This document shows, piece by piece, positions 35,362 through 45,124 of a stretch of 64,000 nt of DNA. Every line of letters starts with the position of its first letter. The stretch's first letter is position 1. The position numbers and the translations under genes were made by a program. The notes under the pieces were generated by a model. It saw nothing but the letters and a program-made list of their open reading frames with translations. It did not search any database and had not been told where the DNA came from. Origin of the DNA: Aeoliella straminimaris (lineage in GTDB: Bacteria; Planctomycetota; Planctomycetia; Pirellulales; Lacipirellulaceae); the NCBI RefSeq assembly GCF_024054565.1, contig NZ_JAMXLR010000091.1:62001-126000 (forward strand). The letters are read 5' to 3'.

Positions 35362-36285
35362 TTGGGAAATAAGGTTTATACCTGCGTGGTGGTGTTGTTA
35401 TGGGGTGCCACCATGAGCTGGTTGGTCAGCTCCAAGATTCTCCCTCCATTCTTCCGCGGCGAGCCACCCCGTACGGGGATGAACTGCAACCAGCCAGTCT
35501 GCTGGCGTGTACTCGTGGGCGATGAACATATCGGCTGGGCAGTGAGCCAGGCCGTGCCGGGCGCCGAAGGCAGCACCGAACTGCACAGCCGCGTAAAGCT
35601 CGACAATGTGCCGCTCGCCCGCATGGCTCCCCGCTGGATGTCGACGGTTATCGATAACATCGGTCCGCTAGAACTGGACATGCGATCCCGCACGACGCTC
35701 GATTCGCTGGGAAATCTCTCGGTGTTCGAGACTAACGTGACGGTTAACGACCTGCCCTCCGCCATTTTGATGAAGGGCACCGTGGACGAAGGCAAGATTC
35801 GACTGCGATTGCAGTATGGTGAAGTGGTTCACCGCCTCGATTACCCCTGGCCCGAGCACGCCCAGTTGGGGGGCAAACTAACGCCAGACGCCAAATTGCT
35901 GCAGGTTTACACTGGCCGCAAGTGGCAGAAAGAGGTCTACAATCCGTTTGGCGGTCCTCAGGGCGCGATCGAAGTGATCGAAGCCGAGGTAGTCGGCGAG
36001 GAAGCTCTGCTGATGAATGGCGAACTCTGCAATACACGCAAAATCGAGTTCCGTTCGACCGACACCACCGGGGTTTCGTCCGAAGATCGTCGCCGGTCCG
36101 TTGTGTGGGTGGACGAAGAAGGGTACGTCGTGCGGCAGGAAATCAACCTTATGGACGTACTGCTTCGCTTCGATCGCGAATCGGAATCCGCTACGGCGGA
36201 AATTGCCCCCGAATTGTTGCAACTCGACGAATACGCTACGTTAAGCCCTAAAGAACGTGCCGAAGCGGCTGCCACCTCCCACTGA
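35362..36285 (+). CDS. membrane-anchored protein of unknown function upstream of an ABC exporter
   Basis: TTG 35362 is the start: GGAGG lies 7 nt upstream and the frame immediately encodes a membrane anchor or uncleaved signal (KVYTCVVVLLWGATMSWLV). The remaining 280 residues form a beta-rich extracytoplasmic domain (VLVGDEHIGWAVSQAV, TRKIEFRSTDTTGVSS, WVDEEGYVVRQEI), recalling lipid- or lipoprotein-carrying beta folds such as DUF3108, but without firm assignment. The ABC ATPase and permease genes follow 50 bp later and are probably in the same operon, so it may serve as an accessory of that transporter. Confidence 0.62.
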   Translation: MGNKVYTCVVVLLWGATMSWLVSSKILPPFFRGEPPRTGMNCNQPVCWRVLVGDEHIGWAVSQAVPGAEGSTELHSRVKLDNVPLARMAPRWMSTVIDNIGPLELDMRSRTTLDSLGNLSVFETNVTVNDLPSAILMKGTVDEGKIRLRLQYGEVVHRLDYPWPEHAQLGGKLTPDAKLLQVYTGRKWQKEVYNPFGGPQGAIEVIEAEVVGEEALLMNGELCNTRKIEFRSTDTTGVSSEDRRRSVVWVDEEGYVVRQEINLMDVLLRFDRESESATAEIAPELLQLDEYATLSPKERAEAAATSH

Positions 36286-36335
36286 GACTTCCGCTAGTCG
36301 TACTGCAACCCCGTCTGATCCCTTATATCCGCTTG

Positions 36336-37139
36336 ATGGCCGCTATTGTCGAGTTTAAAGCTGTCGGGCGCAACTATGGTGCGAAGCGGGCAGTCGATGA
36401 CCTGAACCTCGAATTGAGGACCGGCGAGTTGTTTGCCTTGTTGGGCCACAACGGGGCGGGCAAGACCACCACCATCAAAATGTTGGTGGGGCTCCTACGG
36501 CCGCAAGACGGGGCCGTGCTGGTCGGCGGCTACGACATTGTAGAAGCTACCCGCGAAGCCGTCAGCGTCCTGGGCTACGTGCCTGATCAGCCTTACCTGT
36601 ACGACAAGCTCTCCGGGCGCGAGTTTCTCGAATTCATCGCCGGCATGTATGGCTACGATGCGCGGCAAGCCAAGGTGCTGATCGATCGCGAGGTCGGAAG
36701 GTTTGGCCTGGCCAGCTTCGTCGATGACCTGTGCGAGAGCTACTCGCATGGCATGAAGCAGCGCACCGTGTTCGCCGCTGCGATGTTGCACAATCCCCAG
36801 GTGCTGGTGGTGGACGAGCCGATGGTGGGACTCGATCCGCAGAGTATTCGCCTGGTGAAGGACCTGTTGCGGGAAGAGGTCAGCAAAGGGCTCTGCGTCT
36901 TTATGTCGACACACACGCTGGCTGCTGCTGAAGAGATTGCCGATCGAATTGGGGTGATGCGGCAAAGCAAGTTGCTGTTCACGGGTACCGTGGACGAACT
37001 GCGGCAGGCCCACCCCGACCGCCAACCATCGCTCGAGTCTCTCTACCTGCATTTGATGAACACCGAGGACAGTTCCAGCGAAGTCCCCCCCGCCGGCGAT
37101 TCCCACGCCGCCCTGGGAGAAGACGCGAAGTCGCCATGA
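36336..37139 (+). CDS. ABC transporter ATP-binding protein
   Basis: The ATG at 36336 is used (TTG 36333 is also in frame). The 267-aa ATPase has Walker A LLGHNGAGKTTTIKML, a Q-loop region (YVPDQPYLYDKLSGREF), an atypical ABC signature in ESYSHGMKQRTVFAAAML, Walker B VLVVDEPMVGLDPQS and the H-loop STHTLAAAEEIADRIG. The signature reads SYSHGMKQR instead of LSGGQ, as in many NatA/CcmA-type exporters. Its stop overlaps the permease start by 4 bp (ATGA), so the two are translated together. Confidence 0.9.
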   Translation: MAAIVEFKAVGRNYGAKRAVDDLNLELRTGELFALLGHNGAGKTTTIKMLVGLLRPQDGAVLVGGYDIVEATREAVSVLGYVPDQPYLYDKLSGREFLEFIAGMYGYDARQAKVLIDREVGRFGLASFVDDLCESYSHGMKQRTVFAAAMLHNPQVLVVDEPMVGLDPQSIRLVKDLLREEVSKGLCVFMSTHTLAAAEEIADRIGVMRQSKLLFTGTVDELRQAHPDRQPSLESLYLHLMNTEDSSSEVPPAGDSHAALGEDAKSP

Positions 37140-38953
37140 GTTCCGACAGTTCCACCGGACTGACCTTACACCGGCACTCTGTTTCGGAGGAGGCCGAGGC
37201 GCAACTGTTTTGGCGCATGCGGCTGCGTTTTGCCCGCGCGTTCATGGGGCAGCTTTATCGCACTGCGCGCCTGCGATCCACCCTGATCGTCGCCCTGAGC
37301 CTACTATTCTGGAGCGGGCTGTTCGTGCTGTTCCAAACGGGGTTTTACTTCGTAAAGCACCATGTCGGCGGCGCGGGCGATCCGTATCACGCCCAGACGT
37401 TCAAGTTGGTGTTTCATCTGTTCTTCGCATCACTCAATCTGATGCTTGTATTCTCGTCGGGCATCATTCTGTACGGCACCCTGTTTCGCTCACCCGAGAG
37501 CCGGCTGCTAATGACCATGCCAGCCCGCGACGCGCGAATCGTGCTGCACAAGTTCCAGGAAGCGCTGGCCTACAGTTGCTGGGGATTCTTTCTGTTGGCA
37601 AGTCCCATGATGCTGGCCTATGGCATCGTGGTGGGGGCGCCGTGGTACTACTACGCGCTGATGGCGCCGATGATTGTCTCTTTTGTCTACATACCGTGCA
37701 GCCTAGGGGCCGTGTTCTGCCTGTTGCTGGTGGCAAAATTTCCCAAGCTGAAGCTGGCGATTGTCGCATCCGTGGCGATGGCGTCGGTAGTGGTGGCTGG
37801 TCGAGCAATCTGGGCCACGGTGAACGGCCCCCAGATTGAATTGTTTGGCAACGAGTGGTTTCAGCAGACACTGCACCGTTTCCAATTTACACAGCAGGAA
37901 TGGCTGCCCAGCTCTTGGCTCAGCAACGGCTTGCTCGAAGCAGGCAGAACGTTGCCGCCATCGGCCGAGACCACCGGATTCGACCTGCCTATCGTGCAGA
38001 GTTGCATGTACCTGGCGGTGTTGATCATGAATGCGTTGATCTGCCATTTGATGGTCGTCAACGCGGGCAAGGCGTGGCTTCGCGAAGCGTACAGCACCGT
38101 CGAGTGCGCGCCCCGGCAGCGGCGCAAAATCAAGGTCGCCTGGTTCGATCTGCTACTGGAGCGAATGCTCTTCAGTTTCCCCAAGCCGGTCAAGCTGCTG
38201 CTGGTCAAAGACTGGCGTCTCTTGCGTCGCGATCCGATACAGTGGTCGCAGTTTTTGATTTTCTTTGGGCTGCTGGGGCTCTACTTCTTGAACCTCGATC
38301 GATTTCGTTCCCAGGGCAACGACCTGGGAAACATCACCTGGGTCAACATGGTGAGCTTCCTGAACCTGGCCGTGGTGGGCCTGATCCTTTCGACATTCAC
38401 CACCCGGTTCATTTTTCCGATGATCAGCCTCGAAGGGCAACGGTTCTGGGTGCTTGGCTTGTTGCCGTTGCCGCGAGAAACGATTTTGTGGAGCAAGTTC
38501 ATCTTCGCGGCGCTCGGTTCCTGGCTGCCATGCGCGGCGCTCATCCTGGCCAGCGATCTGATGCTCCGCATCGATCTGCTGGTCGTGGCGGTACACCAGT
38601 TTACGTGCCTGTTGTTGTGTGTTGGCTTGGCCTCGATTGCGGTCGGACTGGGGGCCATGATGCCCGATTTTCGGGAGTCGTCTCCTTCGAAGATCGCCGC
38701 CGGCTTTGGGGGCACGCTCAACCTAGTGCTGAGCGCCTTGTACATCATCCTGATCGTGGTCTGCACTGCCCTGCCCTGCCACTTCTATCTGATTGCCGGA
38801 CGGGGCAAATTGAGCGAGACCTTCATGCATCCCGATCAATGGCGGCATTGGCTGCTGTACGGCACGGTCGCCGCGATCCTGATCGCCACGGTGGCGACGG
38901 TGGTCCCGCTGAGCATGGGGCTGAAGGCCTTTCGGCGGTTGGAGCTTAGCTGA
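37136..38953 (+). CDS. ABC-2-type transporter permease
   Basis: The 605-aa protein has roughly twelve hydrophobic segments, starting near residue 45 (STLIVALSLLFWSGLFVLFQ), with large soluble loops between groups (for example VECAPRQRRKIKVAWFD). It has the look of large bacterial ABC permeases of unknown cargo rather than classic 6-helix ABC-2 subunits. The ATPase gene overlaps its start, and a membrane-anchored protein lies upstream, giving a three-gene exporter operon. The cargo is unknown; lipid or glycan export is only a guess. The next gene is convergent, 12 bp after the stop. Confidence 0.82.
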   Translation: MSSDSSTGLTLHRHSVSEEAEAQLFWRMRLRFARAFMGQLYRTARLRSTLIVALSLLFWSGLFVLFQTGFYFVKHHVGGAGDPYHAQTFKLVFHLFFASLNLMLVFSSGIILYGTLFRSPESRLLMTMPARDARIVLHKFQEALAYSCWGFFLLASPMMLAYGIVVGAPWYYYALMAPMIVSFVYIPCSLGAVFCLLLVAKFPKLKLAIVASVAMASVVVAGRAIWATVNGPQIELFGNEWFQQTLHRFQFTQQEWLPSSWLSNGLLEAGRTLPPSAETTGFDLPIVQSCMYLAVLIMNALICHLMVVNAGKAWLREAYSTVECAPRQRRKIKVAWFDLLLERMLFSFPKPVKLLLVKDWRLLRRDPIQWSQFLIFFGLLGLYFLNLDRFRSQGNDLGNITWVNMVSFLNLAVVGLILSTFTTRFIFPMISLEGQRFWVLGLLPLPRETILWSKFIFAALGSWLPCAALILASDLMLRIDLLVVAVHQFTCLLLCVGLASIAVGLGAMMPDFRESSPSKIAAGFGGTLNLVLSALYIILIVVCTALPCHFYLIAGRGKLSETFMHPDQWRHWLLYGTVAAILIATVATVVPLSMGLKAFRRLELS

Positions 38954-38965
38954 AGGATAAGCCCC

Positions 38966-39769
38966 TCAGCCCCCCAGGCGGCACTTCATAACTTGCCGAT
39001 TCGGGCGATCGATGCCGTAGACCACGCCCGACTCCTGGTGGTCCAGCGAGATTCCCTGGCCGGTGATGGGCAGCTTGAACGTCTTGAGCAGGCGCAGCTC
39101 GCTGCCAGCGGCGGGCAGCTGCAGTTGATAGATTTCGCCGCGGTCGTGGCCCGTGCAGTACAGCATGCCGTCGTCGCCCCAGCCACCACCCGAGCAACTA
39201 TGCGGGGCGAATCGGTCGAGCACCTGCTGCGGGAATACCCAGCCGGCGAGACGTCGCCACTGGCGATCGAACTTGACCAGCGACGTGTAGATGTGCGGCA
39301 GCGAGCGGGGGTCGTTGTTCACCTTCTTCGAATAGTGGGCGAACACGCACCACCAGGCATTGTCATGCCAGTCGACCACGGTTAGCGATCCCTCGTAGAT
39401 GCCGAAGCTGTGATTGCCGACGTGCTCGAGGGTCTCGGCGTCGAAGATCTCCACCGAACTGGTGTTTGGATGCTTGGGAAAGTTCGAATGGGCGCAGTAC
39501 AGCTTGCCGTCGACCACGACGCCGGAGTTCAGGTGCTTTACCGGCGCTTCGTCGCTTGCTTGCCAGCTTTCAAGCTTTTCGCCCGACTGCTTGTCGTATT
39601 TGCCGATGGCACTGTTGGCAATGGCGTAAAAGGCCTTATCGTCCACCGCCACGGCCTGCACTGCCTCGGGGGCATCGAACATCAACAGCAGCCTGCGTGG
39701 CGGTTCCTCCGCCACGGCGATGGAGGCGAGCACAGTGGTGGTGCAAAACATGACTATCAGGCGAAGCAT
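38966..39769 (-). CDS. secreted beta-propeller-like protein
   Basis: ATG 39769 follows GAGGAG with 6-nt spacing and begins a signal peptide (MLRLIVMFCTTTVLASIAVA); the frame upstream to 39829 is excluded. The 267-aa product is beta-rich with repeated short blades (VQAVAVDDKAFYAIANSAIG, GVVVDGKLYCAHSNF, GSLTVVDWHDNAWWCVF, GDDGMLYCTGHDRGEIYQL). This resembles YncE/NHL-like propellers. No catalytic motif is visible. It is a single gene between the ABC permease (convergent) and mqnA (divergent). Confidence 0.68.
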   Translation of the reverse strand: MLRLIVMFCTTTVLASIAVAEEPPRRLLLMFDAPEAVQAVAVDDKAFYAIANSAIGKYDKQSGEKLESWQASDEAPVKHLNSGVVVDGKLYCAHSNFPKHPNTSSVEIFDAETLEHVGNHSFGIYEGSLTVVDWHDNAWWCVFAHYSKKVNNDPRSLPHIYTSLVKFDRQWRRLAGWVFPQQVLDRFAPHSCSGGGWGDDGMLYCTGHDRGEIYQLQLPAAGSELRLLKTFKLPITGQGISLDHQESGVVYGIDRPNRQVMKCRLGG

Positions 39770-39923
39770 ATGTGGCTCCTCACGTGGGCAAACCAGGACG
39801 GCGCCGGCATTGTTACACAGAATCCGCAAGTCGTGTTTGCCGAAATGGGAGATTTCCGAGCTTCATCCCATCCCGTGCTGGACCGCCGCTGACGATTGGC
39901 TGGTTGCCGGCTATACTTCCCCT

Positions 39924-40749
39924 ATGGACCTTGCATCGACCACCGGCGAAGCCCTGCGGATTGGGGCCGTTTCGTACCTGAACTCCAAGCCGCTGGTGCA
40001 TGGTCTGCCCACGGCCGTGCCGGGGGCAGAGGTCCGCTACGATCTGCCGAGCCGACTGGCGGACGATCTGGCTGCTGGACGGCTCGACGTGGCCCTGGTG
40101 CCCATCGTCGAGTACCTGCGTAACCCCCAGTACCAATTGGTTTCATCGGCCTGCGTGGCCTGCCGGGGGCCTGTGCTGAGCGTCAAGCTGTATTTCCGCC
40201 GGCCACCGGCAGAGGTCTGCTGCCTGGCACTCGATGAAGGCTCCCGTACGAGTGCTGCCCTATCCCAGGTGCTGCTCGCCAAGTTGCACCATGTGCGTCC
40301 CCAGTTGGTACAACTGCCAATTGGCGACTCGATTGACGACGCCCAGGCCGATGCGGTGTTGCTGATCGGCGACCGGGCTATGCAAACGCCCGACGACCAG
40401 TTTGCCGAGGTGTGGGACTTGGGCGATCGATGGTGCCGGTGGACCGAGTTGCCCTTTGTGTTTGCCGCCTGGGTGGCGAGGCCCGACCTGCCGGTCGATG
40501 CTGAGCAGTTGGGCAGAGTGCTGGACGCGGTTCGCGATGCAGGCGTGGCGGCTGTCGAGTCGATCGTGGACAGCGAATCCGCCACACTGTCACTCGAACC
40601 CACGCTGGTACGCGACTACCTGACTCGCTACCTGCATTTCACCCTGAGCAGCCGCGAACGATCGGGCGTCGAGCTCTATGCCAAGCACTGCCGAGAGCTA
40701 GGCTTGATTGATGCTTCCCTTCCTTCCTTGAACCTACCGCCCACTTACG

Positions 40750-40769
<20 letters not shown>
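39924..40769 (+). CDS. mqnA: chorismate dehydratase MqnA
   Basis: First step of the futalosine route to menaquinone: dehydration of chorismate to 3-enolpyruvyl-benzoate. ATG 39924 gives 281 aa. The frame extends upstream as shadow. Family features: LRIGAVSYLNSKPLVHGL at the N-terminus, RLDVALVPIVEYLRNP, VKLYFRRPPAEVCCLALDEG, ADAVLLIGDRAM and ELPFVFAAWVARPDL, a periplasmic-binding-protein-like fold. It overlaps mqnC by 20 bp, so the pair is translationally coupled. Confidence 0.93.
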
Positions 40770-41910
<1,141 letters not shown>

Positions 41911-42064
41911 GTTGACGTGGGGCAGTATTCCTATTCACTAGCTTGTGATAGGACCATTGGCTGCCCTAGGCCGGAGTCGGTGAATGGCCATCGCCATCAC
42001 TCCAGGGATGCACGCCCTACCGGCTGTTTACTGCTTCGACTTTCAACCCCCAGCTGCTGCTCTC

Positions 42065-42850
42065 ATGATCGAAGCCAATGGCCTCGCCAAGGTATACGAC
42101 GACCTGAAGCTCGGTCCCCGAGTAGCGGTAGCCGACCTCACCTTTCGAGCCGAGGAAGGCGAGGTGTTCGGGCTGCTGGGCCCCAACGGCGCCGGTAAGA
42201 CCACCGCGCTGCGGATCCTGGCCACGCTGCTCAAGCCGACCTCGGGCTACGCCCGCATCAACGGTTTCGACTGCGAAACCCAGCCCGAGTTGGTACGACA
42301 TCAGATTGGCTACATCTCGGCCAGCGCCGCGATGTACGACCGTATGACCGCCTGGGAGATGGTGGAATACTTCGGCCAGTTGCATCACATCGAACCACAA
42401 TTGCTCCGCGAGCGAATGGAGCGACTATTCGATCGCCTGGCCATGAACGAAATTCGCGACGTCTTGGGGGGCAAGATGTCGACCGGCATGAAGCAAAAAG
42501 TCGCCATCGCCCGTGCCATGGTGCATGATCCGCCGGTGCTGATCTTCGACGAAGCCACCAATGGCCTGGACGTGCTGGTGGCCAGGTCGCTGCTCGATAC
42601 GGTTCGCGAATTGCGAGACCAGGGCAAATGCATCATTTTCTCGTCGCACATCATGCGCGAAGTCGAGCGGCTCTGCACACGCATCGCCATTATGCACCGC
42701 GGTCGAATCCTGGCCGAAGGGTCACTCGAACAACTACGGGCCGAGTATCAGAGCGAGGACTTTGAAGACGTGTTCCTCGATCTGATCGGCCGAGAGGAGA
42801 AGCGGTTGGCCGAGGCAGCTCAGGCCGCCGAAGTGGAGGTAGCGAGTTGA
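42065..42850 (+). CDS. NatA-like ABC transporter ATP-binding protein
   Basis: Two starts compete. ATG 41984 has GGAG 7 nt upstream but would add 27 residues with no family resemblance (MAIAITPGMHALPAVYCF...). ATG 42065 begins exactly at the domain (MIEANGLAKVYDD) and is used, 261 aa. Walker A LGPNGAGKTTALRIL, ABC signature in LGGKMSTGMKQKVAIARAMV, Walker B VLIFDEATNGLDVLV and H-loop SSHIMREVERLC are complete. The family (NatA) powers export of sodium or small compounds. Its TGA overlaps the TTG of the permease-protease gene by 4 bp (TTGA). Confidence 0.9.
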   Translation: MIEANGLAKVYDDLKLGPRVAVADLTFRAEEGEVFGLLGPNGAGKTTALRILATLLKPTSGYARINGFDCETQPELVRHQIGYISASAAMYDRMTAWEMVEYFGQLHHIEPQLLRERMERLFDRLAMNEIRDVLGGKMSTGMKQKVAIARAMVHDPPVLIFDEATNGLDVLVARSLLDTVRELRDQGKCIIFSSHIMREVERLCTRIAIMHRGRILAEGSLEQLRAEYQSEDFEDVFLDLIGREEKRLAEAAQAAEVEVAS

Positions 42851-45096
42851 ATTGGGACAACATCAAACTGGTCTGGCGGCGGGAAATGCGCGATCAGTTG
42901 CGCGATCGCCGTACACTGTTTGTCATTGGCATTCTGCCGCTGTTGATCTACCCGATGATGGGTATCGCCTTCAGCCGCCTCAGCCAGTTCGTCCGCCAGA
43001 ACACGGCCACGGTGTCGGTGGTCGGGTACGAACAACTGGCCGACTTGGAAGACGTGCCAGCATTATTGGACGATGGCCGCTTTGCCGAGGACCTGTTCCA
43101 GCAACCTGGCCTGTCCGAGCGAATCAATGTAATCAGCGTTGTCGGCTCAGCCGAAAATCTCGAAAAACAGAAGCAAGGGATGAAGCAGGGGATGACCGAT
43201 CTGGTCGTCTATTTTCCACCCGGCTTCGCCGAGCGGCTGGCGACCATTCGCCAGGCGATGCGCGAGGAGTCGGAGGCCGAAGGACGCCAGGCCCTGCCCA
43301 ATCCGCCCAACCCCATTGTCTATTACGATACCCGCGACGAATCGCAGTTGGCCAACTCGCGGGTGCAAGTGTTGCTCGACCGCTGGCAGTCGCGGATCGT
43401 ACGGAACAACCTGATTGCCGGCCGCATTCCGATTGAGATCACCCGCCCCTTCCATGTCGAATCGCAGAACATCGCGCCAGCCGGCGGGCGGCAAGCGGCG
43501 TTCTGGTCGAAGTTGCTCCCCTTCATTGTGTTCGTGTGTGCCCTGACCGGCGCCTTCTATCCGGCCGTCGACCTGTGTGCGGGCGAGAAGGAACGAGGCA
43601 CGCTCGAAACGCTGCTGACCAGCCCGGCCCAGCGTGGCGAGATCGTCGGCGGCAAGCTGCTGACGGTCATCACCTTCAGCATCGGCAGCGCCTTGTGCAA
43701 CCTGGCCAGCATGGCCATTACAGGGCAGCTGATTATCAAGCAACTCAACGCCATTACCGGACCAGGGCAGGATCCTCTCACGGCCCCTTCGCTGACCTCC
43801 ATCGCCTGGCTGCTGATTGCCCTGCTGCCGATGGCCGTGATGTTCAGCGCCACGAGCCTGGCGCTCGCGTCGCTTGCCCGTAGCACGAAAGAGGGGCAGT
43901 ACTACCTGATGCCGTTGTTCCTGGTATGCATGCCGTTGATGATGTTGCCGCTGCTGCCGGGCATCGAACTCAACCTGCCCACCAGCCTGGTGCCGATCAG
44001 CGGCATGGTGCTGTTGATGCAGGCCGCCATGGAAAGCAAACTGGCGCTGGCCGCCACGTACGTGCTGCCGGTGGCGCTGGTAACGCTGGGTTGCTGCGCG
44101 GTGGCCGTGCGTTGGGCCGTGAGCCAATTCAATCAAGAGTCGGTATTGTTCCGCGATACCGAGAACTTCGACCTGCTGACCTGGGCACGCTGGGCCTACG
44201 CTCACCGTCCGCCGACGCCTACCCTGGGAGCGGCGGCTTTGCTGATAGCGCTGATCTTCCTGTCGCAGTTCATTGCTCAATCGATCTCGTTCGACATCAC
44301 GCAGCCAAGTGGGTTCGTGAAGATGATTCTCGTCAGCCAGTCGTGCATCCTATTGCCGACTCTGTTGATGGGGCTGCTGGCTGTCAGCTCGATGCGGCGA
44401 ACGTTCTTGCTGGCCGAGCGGATTCCCTGGCTCAGTGTGCTCACCGGCATTGCCCTGGCGGTAGTCATGCAGCCGATTGGTACCGCGCTGATCGAACTGC
44501 TCGATCCCATCCTGCCGCTTCCCCCCGGCCTGGCAGAACTAGCGGAAAAGCTCGGCTCCGACGCCACGCTGCCCTTGGGGATGGTGCTGCTGCTCATGGC
44601 GGTATTGCCGGCCATTTGTGAAGAACTAGCGTTTCGGGGGTTTGTGCTTTCGGGTCTCCGCGAGCGGCTCAGTCCGGGCTGGGCAATAGTTGGATCTGCG
44701 GTTTTCTTCGGGCTGGCACACCCAACTGCTTTGCAGCAAACAGTTTGCGCCGCATTTCTCGGATTACTGCTGGGCTATATTGCGGTAAAATCCCGGCAAA
44801 TTACGCCTTGTGTCGCTTTTCATATGAGTTACAACGGATTGCAGTTGTTGCGAACGAGTTTCGCCGACTCCCTGGCAGACTTGCCCCGGGCGGAGTGGGT
44901 GTTTCGACCCTCATCCGCTGAAGCGGTGCGTCTCGGGTTCACCACCCCGGTGGTGATCCTGTGTGGGCTGGCGGCGATTGCTCTCCTTTGGCAAGTCGGA
45001 CCCTCGATGTACACCTCGGCGGAAACGTACGGCTCGAAGGATGATGCCAGTTCGCCCCTGCCCAAGGCTGCGGCTGCCGAGCAGACGCGCCTGTAA
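42847..45096 (+). CDS. ABC permease fused to CPBP intramembrane protease (NatB-CPBP)
   Basis: Starts at TTG 42847 inside the TTGA overlap with the ATPase gene. The N-terminal 430 or so residues are an ABC-2/NatB-type permease: a first helix (TLFVIGILPLLIYPMMGIAF), a large extracytoplasmic domain, then a block of helices beginning KLLPFIVFVCALTGAFYPAV. The C-terminal part is a CPBP (CAAX-protease-like) domain with its three motifs: EELAFRG (E592-E593), FFGLAHP and HMSYN (H659, N663). All expected metal and catalytic residues of the CPBP family are present. Fusion of a transporter and an intramembrane protease suggests export coupled to processing or self-regulation (inference). The product is 749 aa. 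Confidence 0.87.
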   Translation: MNWDNIKLVWRREMRDQLRDRRTLFVIGILPLLIYPMMGIAFSRLSQFVRQNTATVSVVGYEQLADLEDVPALLDDGRFAEDLFQQPGLSERINVISVVGSAENLEKQKQGMKQGMTDLVVYFPPGFAERLATIRQAMREESEAEGRQALPNPPNPIVYYDTRDESQLANSRVQVLLDRWQSRIVRNNLIAGRIPIEITRPFHVESQNIAPAGGRQAAFWSKLLPFIVFVCALTGAFYPAVDLCAGEKERGTLETLLTSPAQRGEIVGGKLLTVITFSIGSALCNLASMAITGQLIIKQLNAITGPGQDPLTAPSLTSIAWLLIALLPMAVMFSATSLALASLARSTKEGQYYLMPLFLVCMPLMMLPLLPGIELNLPTSLVPISGMVLLMQAAMESKLALAATYVLPVALVTLGCCAVAVRWAVSQFNQESVLFRDTENFDLLTWARWAYAHRPPTPTLGAAALLIALIFLSQFIAQSISFDITQPSGFVKMILVSQSCILLPTLLMGLLAVSSMRRTFLLAERIPWLSVLTGIALAVVMQPIGTALIELLDPILPLPPGLAELAEKLGSDATLPLGMVLLLMAVLPAICEELAFRGFVLSGLRERLSPGWAIVGSAVFFGLAHPTALQQTVCAAFLGLLLGYIAVKSRQITPCVAFHMSYNGLQLLRTSFADSLADLPRAEWVFRPSSAEAVRLGFTTPVVILCGLAAIALLWQVGPSMYTSAETYGSKDDASSPLPKAAAAEQTRL

Positions 45097-45124
45097 AGTC
45101 CGATTCCAAAGGCAAGTAGCGTAA

